In this document: positions 7,078 to 15,284 of the stretch, piece by piece | How positions within the stretch are numbered: the stretch's first letter is position 1 | Layout: the number at the start of each line of letters is the position of its first letter | From: an uncultured Mediterraneibacter sp. | Lineage (GTDB): Bacteria > Bacillota > Clostridia > Lachnospirales > Lachnospiraceae | Direction of reading: 5' to 3' | Assembly (NCBI GenBank): GCA_934309345.1 | Contig: CAKRDD010000008.1 | Location: forward strand, 68,349 to 132,348 | DNA: 64,000 bases | Notes under the pieces: model-generated | What the model was told of the DNA's origin: nothing | What the model saw: the letters and a program-made list of their open reading frames with translations, nothing else | Databases searched by the model: none | Translations under genes and position numbers: made by a program

Positions 7078-8958
7078 TTATTGAACACTCATCGCCGGAT
7101 GAACCGGTTTTCCATGCTCAAAGAATCTGTCATACCATACGAGGAAGATATAAACTGTCCAGATCTTACGGCTGTTATCTGTCTTCTCATTCGTATTCTT
7201 TCCATTCTTATGATCATCAAGCATCTTAAGCAGGAGCTTCGTATCAAAGAACTTCTTCGCTGCATCAGACTCAAACATTTCTTTTACAATATTATAGTAC
7301 TTCTCTTCCTTCAGCCATACACGAATCGGAATTGGGAATCCCAGTTTCTTCTTCTCTGCTGTCTTACTTCTGATGTGACGCTCTGCCGCAGCACGCAATG
7401 CAACCTTCGTCTTTGGCGCACGTACTTTGTATTTTAATGGAAGCGTCTCTGCAAGTTCAAGTACTTCTCTGTCAAGGAACGGAACTCTGACTTCAAGAGA
7501 ATTTGCCATCCCCATCTTGTCCCCCTTCATCAGAATATCATGAACTAACCACAGATGAAGATCTACATACTGCATCTTTGTTACAGGATCTTTTCCTTTC
7601 ACACGTGCATACAATGGTTTTGTTACTTTCTGGATTCCTGGTTTACATCCTTTTTTCAAAATACGATTTGCCTCACGCTCTGTAAAAATATTCGTCGCAT
7701 TCGCGAAATATCTCTCTTCCAGTGTCTTTCCATGCCGCATGAGGAAACCTCTTCCTTTCATGCCACGCGGCAGGCAGCGTTCTGCAAACGTTCCCAAAAA
7801 ACGGCGCACCGGCATCGGTATTTTGTTAAAAGAAGTATGTTCCAAAGGTTCACAATAAATATTATATCCTCCAAACAATTCATCAGAGCCTTCTCCTGAA
7901 AGAACTACCTTAACCTTCTTGGAAGCCTCTGCACTCAGGAAATAAAGTGCGATTGCAGCCGGATCTGCAACCGGCTCATCCATATAATACTGAATATCTG
8001 AAAGCTTGTCCCAATATTCTTCCGGTGAGATCACCTTCGCATCGTTCTTCATATTAATGCTTGCTGCAAATTCCTTCGCATCCTGGATCTCACTGTACTT
8101 CCCTTCATCAAAACCGACTGTAAAGGTACGATCTACCTGTCCCAGATAAGTCAGATAACTGGAGTCCACACCACTGGAAAGGTAAGAAGCAACCTCTACA
8201 TCACTGATTTTATGCTTCTCAACGGAATCCTTCATCACGCGTTCTACATCATCCACCACTTCTTTGAAAGGCTTCTTACAGTCTCCTGTGAAATGAGGTT
8301 CAAAATAACGTGTTATGTTCATTTTTCCATTTTCATATGTAAAATAATGTCCTGGCTGTACACAGAACACCCCTTTAAAAAATGTCTCATTCGTAGGAAC
8401 AAACTGGAAAGAAAGATAGTTTCCAAGTGCCTCTTCATTGAACACCTTATCAAACTTCGGATGCTCCATAAATGCTTTGATTTCAGAAGCAAACATCAAG
8501 GTACCATTCATATTCGCATAATACAGCGGTTTGATTCCGAAAATATCTCTCGCTGCAAACAATCTTTTCTTCTTTGTATCCCAAATTGCAAAAGCATACA
8601 TCCCGCGAAGACGGTCTACCAGCTTCTCACCCCACTCTTCGTATCCATGAATCAGTGTCTCTGAATCTGTGTTCGATACAAACTCATGACCTGCCGCTTT
8701 CAATTCTTCTCTCAGGTCCTGATAATTATAAATCTCTCCATTAAACACAAGAACCATGCTGCGATCCTCATTATACAACGGCTGATCACCGACGGAAGAA
8801 AGATCTATGATACTCAGACGGCGAAATCCAAGTGCCGCATCTTCATCCACATACTTTCCCGCACTATCCGGTCCTCTGTGTACGATTGTATTCATCATAT
8901 TAACAAGTACCTGTTCTCTGTCATCAACTTCTCCGACAAATCCTGCAAATCCACACAT
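7078..8958 (-). CDS. asnB: Asparagine synthase, glutamine-hydrolysing
   Basis: Makes asparagine from aspartate, ATP and glutamine-derived ammonia. 626 residues. The N-terminal class II glutaminase starts MCGFAGFVG, with the catalytic Cys2 exposed after Met removal; this decides the start at 8958 over the ATG at 8964, and AAGGAGA precedes it. HRGPDSAG (about 31) and NGEIYNYQ (about 75) belong to the glutaminase site. The synthetase domain has the PP-loop YLSSGVDSSYL near 263, GEGSDELFGGY and SLEVRVPFLD. Monocistronic with its own promoter. Confidence 0.95.
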   Translation of the reverse strand: MCGFAGFVGEVDDREQVLVNMMNTIVHRGPDSAGKYVDEDAALGFRRLSIIDLSSVGDQPLYNEDRSMVLVFNGEIYNYQDLREELKAAGHEFVSNTDSETLIHGYEEWGEKLVDRLRGMYAFAIWDTKKKRLFAARDIFGIKPLYYANMNGTLMFASEIKAFMEHPKFDKVFNEEALGNYLSFQFVPTNETFFKGVFCVQPGHYFTYENGKMNITRYFEPHFTGDCKKPFKEVVDDVERVMKDSVEKHKISDVEVASYLSSGVDSSYLTYLGQVDRTFTVGFDEGKYSEIQDAKEFAASINMKNDAKVISPEEYWDKLSDIQYYMDEPVADPAAIALYFLSAEASKKVKVVLSGEGSDELFGGYNIYCEPLEHTSFNKIPMPVRRFLGTFAERCLPRGMKGRGFLMRHGKTLEERYFANATNIFTEREANRILKKGCKPGIQKVTKPLYARVKGKDPVTKMQYVDLHLWLVHDILMKGDKMGMANSLEVRVPFLDREVLELAETLPLKYKVRAPKTKVALRAAAERHIRSKTAEKKKLGFPIPIRVWLKEEKYYNIVKEMFESDAAKKFFDTKLLLKMLDDHKNGKNTNEKTDNSRKIWTVYIFLVWYDRFFEHGKPVHPAMSVQ

Positions 8959-9020
8959 ATGCATTCTCCTTCTTTAATTACTATCCACTGTATTCCTACA
9001 ACAGACAATAAATATCTTTT

Positions 9021-9026
9021 ATTATA
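9021..9026 (-). promoter_or_regulatory. -10 box of the asnB promoter
   Basis: Perfect TATAAT on the minus strand 63 bases before the asnB start. Only a poor -35 (T-rich, around 9044-9049) is visible. It lies downstream of the terminator at 9062-9100, so asnB is transcribed separately from cotJ. The rest of the 8959-9262 gap holds only this promoter and two hairpins. Confidence 0.45.
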
Positions 9027-9061
9027 GCCTCTTTTACTCAGGGAAAAAAGTCCCTTTCATC

Positions 9062-9100
9062 AAAAAACAGAAAAATACTGTGAGTATAACATCACAGTAT
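9062..9100 (-). terminator. Strong terminator between cotJ and asnB
   Basis: Stem ATACTGTGA/TCACAGTAT (9075-9083 with 9092-9100), 8-base loop, followed on the minus strand by TTTTTCTGTTTTTTG. Confidence 0.8.
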
Positions 9101-9216
9101 CCCCATTGATCGTATATTTAATTGTTATGGCGTCCCATCAACGCGTATATTATATCTGATTTATAGGAAAAAGTAAAGGGGGATTTTTGAGCAGTGTATA
9201 CACCAAACGTAAATCG

Positions 9217-9238
9217 GGGATTGCCGTCTGACAATCCC
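9217..9238 (-). terminator. Hairpin after cotJC, twin of the one before cotJA
   Basis: GGGATTGCC-GTCT-GACAATCCC on the plus strand. In the minus-strand RNA every position pairs if one G-U wobble is allowed, so it is built for minus-strand transcripts. It is not followed by a clear U run, so it may protect the mRNA end rather than terminate. Confidence 0.5.
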
Positions 9239-9262
9239 TTTTAAACAATAAACACTGCATCT

Positions 9263-9856
9263 TCATTCAAATTCTGGGTTGATCGCATAGAAATTCTTAC
9301 TGTCAAGATGTTCCTGTACAATTCTTAAACTCTCACCGAATCTCTGATAATGCACAATCTCTCTTTCTCTCAGGAAACGGATCGGATCACAGATTTCAGG
9401 ATCTTTAACCAGCCGCAGGATATTATCATACGTAGTCCGCGCTTTTTGCTCTGCTGCAAGATCTTCATGAAGATCCGTAATCGGATCTCCCTTTGATTGG
9501 AAATACGTTGCAGTCCATGGAGCTCCGCTGGCTGCCTGTGGCCATAATGCCAGTGTATGATCGACATAATACGGTGCAAAACCGGAACGTTCAATTTCTT
9601 CCGGTGACAAATTCTTCGTTAGTTGATAGACAATCGCACAGATCATCTCCATATGGGCAAGTTCTTCTGTGCCAATATCTGTCAGTATTCCTGTTACCTC
9701 TTTATACGGCATCGTATATCGCTGTGAAAGATAACGCATAGATGCAGCCAATTCTCCATCTGGTCCACCAAACTGACTAATAATAATTTTCGCCAGTTTT
9801 GGGTTCGTCTGGGTTATCTTCACAGGATATTGAAGTCTTTTTTCATAATTCCACAT
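9263..9856 (-). CDS. cotJC: Spore coat protein CotJC (manganese-catalase family)
   Basis: 197-residue ferritin-like protein of the inner spore coat, related to manganese catalases. Starts MWNYEKRLQYPVKI; the family segments AKIIISQFGGPDGELAASMRYL and DIGTEELAHMEMI (first 20 residues of each at most) contain the Glu and His residues that bind the dimetal site. HYQRFGESL near the C-terminus completes it. Last gene of cotJA-cotJB-cotJC; the gap to cotJB is 3 bases, so translation is coupled. Confidence 0.95.
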   Translation of the reverse strand: MWNYEKRLQYPVKITQTNPKLAKIIISQFGGPDGELAASMRYLSQRYTMPYKEVTGILTDIGTEELAHMEMICAIVYQLTKNLSPEEIERSGFAPYYVDHTLALWPQAASGAPWTATYFQSKGDPITDLHEDLAAEQKARTTYDNILRLVKDPEICDPIRFLREREIVHYQRFGESLRIVQEHLDSKNFYAINPEFE

Positions 9857-9859
9857 AAA

Positions 9860-10135
9860 TCAGCATCCCCCTTCCTGCCACGGCCATGGTTCATTGATCC
9901 ACTTCCAGCAGTCACTGTTTTCACTGACTGTATCTACAGTTAAGGGACCATATACCTCTGCATATTCCTTGAGTGCTTCGATACGTTTCTCTTTGTATTT
10001 TTGAAAATATTCAAGTGCTTTCTGATTTTCAGGATGCGTATCTAAGAATAATTTAACATCATCCACCGCAAAACTTATCTGATTTATATATTCAAATAGT
10101 TCTCTGCGATTCATTTCATGACAATTGCAACTCAT
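9860..10135 (-). CDS. cotJB: Spore coat protein CotJB
   Basis: 91-residue coat assembly partner of CotJC. Recognised by ELFEYINQISFAVDDVKLFL, HPENQKALEYF and the C-terminal WKWINEPWPWQEGGC. Its ATG overlaps the cotJA stop as ATGA, the usual coupling in this operon. Confidence 0.93.
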   Translation of the reverse strand: MSCNCHEMNRRELFEYINQISFAVDDVKLFLDTHPENQKALEYFQKYKEKRIEALKEYAEVYGPLTVDTVSENSDCWKWINEPWPWQEGGC

Positions 10136-10458
10136 TTACAGCAGCCTCCTTTTCCACGAAATGGTTTTTCAAGCTCCTGAAAAATAGTCCCGCACCGAAA
10201 CCCATAACCGAGATCGTGAAGTTTTCTCCACTGCTGCCATGGGACATAAGCCATCGCGATCGGAAACTCTTGCAAAACATCTGTTTTGCTGTAATCACCA
10301 ACGCACTCACAACAGGATTTTTTCGCCTTCTGCTCCGGAAGTGGAGGGACAGGAATATTGCAATGAAGCTGTCTTTCATTTTCCTGTCCTGTTCGTTGCC
10401 TATAATTTCCATTCTGACAATAACAGTTCGTATTCCTATTAGAACAATATGGTGCCAT
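10132..10458 (-). CDS. cotJA: Spore coat protein CotJA
   Basis: 108 residues. The conserved CotJA core is at the C-terminus: FPIAMAYVPWQQW, GYGFRCGTIFQELEKPF. The N-terminal half is Asn/Gln/Cys-rich and variable (MAPYCSNRNTNCYCQ). The frame extends to 10554, but AAGGA eight bases before the ATG at 10458, and the promoter and terminator located within the extension, fix the start at 10458. Confidence 0.92.
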   Translation of the reverse strand: MAPYCSNRNTNCYCQNGNYRQRTGQENERQLHCNIPVPPLPEQKAKKSCCECVGDYSKTDVLQEFPIAMAYVPWQQWRKLHDLGYGFRCGTIFQELEKPFRGKGGCCK

Positions 10459-10485
10459 AAAATAAATCCTTATATCTTTTTTGTT

Positions 10486-10514
10486 ATTGTATGGAAGATA
10501 AGAAAAATTGTGAA
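10486..10514 (-). promoter_or_regulatory. SigE-like sporulation promoter of cotJABC
   Basis: Minus strand: CATACAAT (10486-10493) is an exact match to the mother-cell sigma-E -10 consensus; TTCACAAT (10507-10514) is 13 bases upstream and resembles the -35. cotJ of Bacillus subtilis is sigma-E dependent. The site is 27 bases before the cotJA ATG. Confidence 0.65.
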
Positions 10515-10547
10515 CAACAACAAAAGGGATTGCCTCGTGACAATCCC
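10512..10547 (-). terminator. Terminator after the htrA-like gene
   Basis: GGGATTGCC-TCGT-GACAATCCC (10526-10547), followed on the minus strand by TTTTGTTGTTGTT. Same stem as at 9217-9238, different loop. Confidence 0.75.
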
Positions 10548-10578
10548 TAAGCATAATATATTCTCTTAAAAGTGTTTT

Positions 10579-11904
10579 TTATTTTGCACCTAAAGTTACT
10601 TCCACTGTCTTCTCTTCATACTCTCCATTACTCTGTGGAATCTGAATTGTCAGTGACACCTTATCTCCTTTGGCATAATATTGAAGCTGTTCCTGAAGAT
10701 CATCCATGCTTGATACGGTTGTTCCGTCAATTGCTGTGATAACACTTCCTTTTGTCATTCCGGCAGCCTCTGCTCCACCACCTTTTGTGATTTCTGATAC
10801 ATAGACACCTTCCGGCATATTCAGCTGTTTGGAGTATTCAGCCGGCACACTCATTCCTTTGATACCAATTGCGCCCTGATCTTTCTCTGCAACCTTTGTC
10901 TTTGTTGCCTGATTCATCAGATCCTGGATCAGATCAGATACATCACTAATTGGAATTGCATATCCAACACCTTCTACGGAATCACCTACAAGCTTCGATG
11001 AGTTAATTCCAATTACTTCGCCACTTGCATTTACAAGTGCTCCACCACTGTTTCCAGGATTAATGGCTGCATCTGTCTGAATCAGTTTGGCATCACTCTC
11101 TGTTGTCTCACCCGTCTGCTCGTTTGTTTCAGAAACAGAACGATCCAAAGCACTGATTACACCAGTTGTTACTGACTGTCCATAGCCAAGTGCATTACCG
11201 ATTGCAATTGCAGGTTCTCCAACCTTTAACTGTGTGGAATCTCCGAGTGTTGCTACAGAGATTGCTTTCATTGTATCATCCGAAATAGAATCAAGCGGAA
11301 CAGCCACAACAGCAATATCATACTCTGAGTTTGTTCCTTTAATATTCGCCTCAACGCTTGTTCCATCATCAAAAGTAACCGTTAATGTATCGCTTCCTGC
11401 TACTACATGATTATTTGTAACGACCAGAAGTTCTGAATCATTCTGGGATATGATGATTCCTGTTCCAGCACTTTCGCTCTGTTGCTGTGACACACCACCG
11501 AAGAAATCCTGAACCTGCTGCACACTCATATTTGTAATTGATACGATTGATGGCATTACATTTTCCACAATACTTGAAACATCTGAAGTTACAACACTGG
11601 ATGATTTGGATAAGGAAGCATTGTTGCTCACAGCTTTGGTTGCCGTAGTATTGGTCTTCGTCACACCGGTCAATCCAAGCACTTTACTTCCGACAACATT
11701 GGATGCCAGAAATGTACCACTGGAAACAACTCCAAACAATAGTGCAAATCCTGTCACTACCACTGCTTTTGGAATTTTCTTTTGCGGTTTCTTACCATGC
11801 GGTACTCGATGTTTCTGACCACCATTATCATCATGAAATGGTGTTTCGCTCTGTCCGTTTCCATTCATTCCATCCGAATTATAATAATTATATTGATTCT
11901 CCAT
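10579..11904 (-). CDS. htrA: HtrA/DegP family serine protease with PDZ domain
   Basis: Membrane-anchored protease that degrades misfolded surface proteins. 441 residues: polar Asn/Gly-rich N-terminus (1-45), a membrane anchor at about 47-68, a Ser/Thr linker, then the trypsin-like domain with catalytic His166 (TNNHVVAG), Asp196 (EYDIAVV) and Ser286 (NPGNSGGAL), and one PDZ domain at about 335-437 (GVYVSEITKGGGAEAAGMTK). Monocistronic, terminator at 10512-10547. The active site faces outward, near the many secreted repeat proteins encoded further along. Confidence 0.95.
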   Translation of the reverse strand: MENQYNYYNSDGMNGNGQSETPFHDDNGGQKHRVPHGKKPQKKIPKAVVVTGFALLFGVVSSGTFLASNVVGSKVLGLTGVTKTNTTATKAVSNNASLSKSSSVVTSDVSSIVENVMPSIVSITNMSVQQVQDFFGGVSQQQSESAGTGIIISQNDSELLVVTNNHVVAGSDTLTVTFDDGTSVEANIKGTNSEYDIAVVAVPLDSISDDTMKAISVATLGDSTQLKVGEPAIAIGNALGYGQSVTTGVISALDRSVSETNEQTGETTESDAKLIQTDAAINPGNSGGALVNASGEVIGINSSKLVGDSVEGVGYAIPISDVSDLIQDLMNQATKTKVAEKDQGAIGIKGMSVPAEYSKQLNMPEGVYVSEITKGGGAEAAGMTKGSVITAIDGTTVSSMDDLQEQLQYYAKGDKVSLTIQIPQSNGEYEEKTVEVTLGAK

Positions 11905-11944
11905 AAAGATTACCTCTTCTCTTGTTTATTCTTTTTCTTTGATG

Positions 11945-11973
11945 TTTATATAGTAACGCCGCATTGTGATAAA
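11945..11973 (-). promoter_or_regulatory. Candidate htrA promoter
   Basis: Minus-strand TTTATC (11968-11973), 17-base spacer, TATAAA (11945-11950). Matches are moderate. Confidence 0.4.
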
Positions 11974-12011
11974 TCTGTGTATAATCAATTAATAAAGATT
12001 GAAAAGAACGA

Positions 12012-12058
12012 TAGAAAAACAGGATCAGAACTTTCTTCTTAAGCAGTTCTAATCCTGT
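12012..12058 (-). terminator. Terminator after the cohesin-like gene
   Basis: Stem ACAGGAT.AGAACT / AGTTCT.ATCCTGT (12019-12032 with 12045-12058) followed on the minus strand by TTTTTC. Confidence 0.8.
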
Positions 12059-12107
12059 CTATATTTTTTCAATTACCTAATCAGTATCTTTCATCCATCT
12101 CTTAGAC

Positions 12108-13556
12108 TTACAGATCAATGAAATCTACATCATAATCATCTGATTTTTTTCCTTTTTTTGATTTCTTAGCGGATTTCCCTAAATTTCTTGTATTCCCTGT
12201 CGGTGCATCATAGTCATCATCATACTCGTCATCGTAATCATCATCAAAATCATAATCCGCATACTCATCATCAAAGGCATCGTAATCGTCATTATAATCA
12301 TCATCATAACCATCGTCATAATCATCATTTACTTTTTTACGTCCAAATGCCTTTCTGTCTGACTTCTTAGCAGCAACCGGCTCATCATCTTCTTCATCTT
12401 CAAAAGGAATATCATACTCATCATACAGATCATCAAGTTCCTGATTTCTATGCACAAGTTTTACTGCAAACATAATCATAAGAACGAGTAATACAACTAC
12501 GATCAGTGCTCCTCCAGCTAGAAGAACAATTGGATGTTCTTTTACAAGTGACTCCAGTTTTCCAACAATTCCAGTTGCGTCTTTCTTTGTACTGTCTGTT
12601 GTCTGAACATCTACACTCTGATAAGTGCCATCCTGTGAATCATACTGATAGAATCCTTTTTCACCTGTTCTTGTATTCACCGCATACAGAAGATCATAAC
12701 GATCATTCTCAGGATTTGCCCAGTATGGATACGTCTGGTCTGCTACTGTAAGTTCGCCTTCCTGATAAGAATCCGGAAGCTTTGCTCCATCATTATCTGC
12801 TAAAAGAATAATAGATGTTGTATCAGAAATCTTCAGTTCTGTGTATGGAACGAATGTTGAATCATCCTCATTGTAGAGGAAAAACTTTCCTTCTCCGGAA
12901 GCATCTACCAAATATCCAAGTGTAACACCAGCCTCATTAGCAACAAACTTGTGTTCTTCACCATTGAATGTCTTTGTAGTCTCACTATATCCTACCGGGA
13001 TTGCAGATGTTGCAAATTCTTCTGAGAAGTTATAATCTGTTCCATTCACATTTACTGTAATATCAGTAGCTGCACCAGTTGATTCACTTCCAGTTGCCTC
13101 AATCTCTGTTGAGCCATCATCTGCCTGTTCAATCTTAATTGCGGAAGATCCCTGATCTAATGTCAGTGTCTCATCTGAATACAGATAAGCCTTTGAGCTG
13201 TCAACTGTGATCGTTGTATCTCCCATCTTCAATGCTTTAAACGTCATTGTAGTACGAAGTTCTGTCGCTGTTCCGTCTCCGCTTCCTGAGTATGTAAGCT
13301 TGCCATCACTGTCTGCTGTTACACCCTCTCCGCTTTCAAACTGAAGTGCAGAAGTATCATAACTCATTGTAATATCTGCATCTCCAACAGCTGAATTTCC
13401 AGATCTCACAACAAGATCTACACTTACTTCCTCTCCAACCTTTGTCTGTGGATCAGAGAACATCAGAGAACCATCAGCTGCACTTACAATTGTGCTGAAC
13501 ATTGGCACTGTAAGACACAGTGATAATGCTGCTGCCGCTAATTTCTTTGCTTTCAT
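12108..13556 (-). CDS. Membrane-anchored cohesin-like surface protein with Asp/Tyr-rich tail
   Basis: 482 residues. Signal peptide 1-26 (AAALSLCLTVPMFSTIVSAA); residues ~28-145 look like a cohesin-type beta-sandwich (VGEEVSVDLVVRSGN, DITMSYDTSALQFESGEG); then a Ser/Thr linker, an extracellular domain of unknown type, a membrane segment at about 340-365 (VLLAGGALIVVVLLVLMIM), and a cytoplasmic tail of ~110 residues dominated by Asp and Tyr (DYDDGYDDDYNDDYDAFDDE) with Lys patches. Function unknown. A dockerin partner is not visible, so the cohesin-like domain may act as a generic binding domain. Good promoter upstream; monocistronic. Confidence 0.75.
   Translation of the reverse strand: MKAKKLAAAALSLCLTVPMFSTIVSAADGSLMFSDPQTKVGEEVSVDLVVRSGNSAVGDADITMSYDTSALQFESGEGVTADSDGKLTYSGSGDGTATELRTTMTFKALKMGDTTITVDSSKAYLYSDETLTLDQGSSAIKIEQADDGSTEIEATGSESTGAATDITVNVNGTDYNFSEEFATSAIPVGYSETTKTFNGEEHKFVANEAGVTLGYLVDASGEGKFFLYNEDDSTFVPYTELKISDTTSIILLADNDGAKLPDSYQEGELTVADQTYPYWANPENDRYDLLYAVNTRTGEKGFYQYDSQDGTYQSVDVQTTDSTKKDATGIVGKLESLVKEHPIVLLAGGALIVVVLLVLMIMFAVKLVHRNQELDDLYDEYDIPFEDEEDDEPVAAKKSDRKAFGRKKVNDDYDDGYDDDYNDDYDAFDDEYADYDFDDDYDDEYDDDYDAPTGNTRNLGKSAKKSKKGKKSDDYDVDFIDL
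12195..12330. repeat. Low-complexity GAY-rich coding repeat
   Basis: Runs of ATCATC/GTCATC triplets on the plus strand encode the Asp/Tyr tail of the cohesin-like protein. Irregular units; a His-rich antisense reading frame here is an artefact of the same composition. Confidence 0.7.
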
Positions 13557-13600
13557 ATAATTACCCCTTCTTTTGTTGTCTTAAACTTATATACTATCCT

Positions 13601-13629
13601 ATTGTACACTGTTTGAGTGGAGTTGTCTA
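13601..13629 (-). promoter_or_regulatory. Promoter of the cohesin-like gene
   Basis: Minus-strand TAGACA (13624-13629), 17-base spacer, TACAAT (13601-13606), 45 bases before the start codon. Confidence 0.75.
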
Positions 13630-13716
13630 CATGGAAGAATACATTTTAGAAACTTTCAAAACTATAAAAAGAAAGATAACAATGCATTAAGCACTGATAT
13701 CTCTCCTTTTATCCTC

Positions 13717-15267
13717 TTACTTTTTCCTCTGTTTTTCATTTTCTTCCATAAATTTCTTTGCATCCTTCATAAAACTCAGCACAATCAGCACAATAACTGC
13801 GCCAATTGGGAAAGCTGCAATAATACTTACCGACTGAAGATTACTCATTGAACTTTCTGAGAACACAAGTGCAATTGGAAGGAGAATCAGCAAGATACAC
13901 CACATCAACTGAATCAGTCTGTTTGGATTCTCATCTTCTCCCAGTCTGTGATAACTATAGCATGATGCTGTCAGTGCAATTGAATCAAATGAAGTTGCAT
14001 AAAATGCAATCATTGTAATCAATACCAGAGCAAGTACAAACGGTGCACAAGGCAGAGAACGGATTACTCCAATGATCATTGTATACAGATCTCCCGTTTT
14101 CTCATAAGCAGCGATAAAATCCATCTGTCCACTGATCTGTTTTCCAAGAGAATAATTTCCAAGAACAATGAAGCTTACGATTGTTGATCCAACACCAAAT
14201 ACATATCCTCCAAGAATGGTCTGACGAACTGTTCTTCCTCTGGAAATGTTTCCGATAAAGAACGGAGCTGCCACACACCATACCATCCAGTATGCCCAAT
14301 AGTAGATTGTATAGTTCTGTGGGAATGATGTTGTTCTTTCCGGGTCTGTAAATGTTGAAAGCTCAAAGAAATTTTGAACCACTTTTCCAAGAGATGCAAA
14401 ACCATTTTCAATAATGAATTTTGTTTCTCCTCCAAAAAGTAATACAAACAAAAGCAATCCGAAGAACAGGTATACGCAGGCTTTCGCAAGAAAACTAATT
14501 CCTTTAAATCCATGTAACAAAGAATAAGTATAAATAACACATGTAATCAAAATAATTATAATCGTTACAACTGTACGGCTCAGTTCGATATGAAACAGTT
14601 CATTAATAATACTTGCCATCAAAGGTGTCGCAATACTAAATGTTGTTGCTGTTCCCGCAATCAGAGCAAATACTGCAAGCAGGTCAATGATTCTTCCCAG
14701 CATTCCATCTGTATGTTTTCCTAAAATTGGTCTGCAGGCTTCAGAATATTTCTGTCTTTCACGATTACGTACATGAAGCATAAACCCAAAAGCAACTGCA
14801 AGCACAAGATAGAATCCCCACGGAATCAAACTCCAGTGGAAAATCGGGAAAACGCCTGCCCATTCACGAATACTTCCAAGTTCTGCAATGTGTGGGTCTG
14901 TCGCATACATGACCCACTCTGAGAAAGAATAAAACAGGATATCTGCAGCAAGTCCTGCTGTAAACATCATGGAGCCCCATGCAAAGAAAGAATATTTTGG
15001 TTTTTCAGTCTGAGCTCCTAAAACAATATTTCCATACTTTGATGTTGCTACATAAATAGATAACAGGAATACACCTAATCCAATCACAAGATAATAAGTT
15101 CCAAATGTATCACCAAATACATATCTAATCTGACTAAGCACCTGATTGGATTGCTCCGGCTTAAAGAAGAATAAAATACATAAAACCACAATAAGCCCTA
15201 ATGGCAATAATGTAATAAGCCAGTCAATCTTCTTTTTCTCTGTCTGTTTTGTCTGTTTCGTTTCCAT
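13717..15267 (-). CDS. BCCT family transporter, probably for choline
   Basis: Secondary transporter of the betaine/carnitine/choline family, 516 residues and about 12 membrane segments. Family signatures: AADILFYSFSEWVMYA, FHWSLIPWGFY, and the Trp-rich motif YYWAYWMVWCVAAPFFIG followed by NISRGRT. Substrate cannot be read from sequence, but the gene is the third of an operon with licA- and licC-type genes (17 bases after licC), where classical lic operons carry the unrelated choline permease licB. Choline uptake is therefore the best inference. No C-terminal osmosensing domain is evident. Start ATG at 15267 behind AGGAAAG. Confidence 0.9.
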   Translation of the reverse strand: METKQTKQTEKKKIDWLITLLPLGLIVVLCILFFFKPEQSNQVLSQIRYVFGDTFGTYYLVIGLGVFLLSIYVATSKYGNIVLGAQTEKPKYSFFAWGSMMFTAGLAADILFYSFSEWVMYATDPHIAELGSIREWAGVFPIFHWSLIPWGFYLVLAVAFGFMLHVRNRERQKYSEACRPILGKHTDGMLGRIIDLLAVFALIAGTATTFSIATPLMASIINELFHIELSRTVVTIIIILITCVIYTYSLLHGFKGISFLAKACVYLFFGLLLFVLLFGGETKFIIENGFASLGKVVQNFFELSTFTDPERTTSFPQNYTIYYWAYWMVWCVAAPFFIGNISRGRTVRQTILGGYVFGVGSTIVSFIVLGNYSLGKQISGQMDFIAAYEKTGDLYTMIIGVIRSLPCAPFVLALVLITMIAFYATSFDSIALTASCYSYHRLGEDENPNRLIQLMWCILLILLPIALVFSESSMSNLQSVSIIAAFPIGAVIVLIVLSFMKDAKKFMEENEKQRKK

Positions 15268-15284
15268 TTGCTTTCCTTTCCGAC

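Noticed and set aside
8959..9262. T-box or other riboswitch in front of asnB
   Set aside because: No T-box sequence or leader of sufficient length lies between the TATAAT box and asnB; the two hairpins are upstream of that promoter and fit terminators of cotJ.
12188..12370. Plus-strand His-rich 60-residue frame
   Set aside because: It is the antisense of the Asp/Tyr codons of the cohesin-like protein; GAT/TAT repeats read backwards give His-rich text. No ribosome binding site or promoter.
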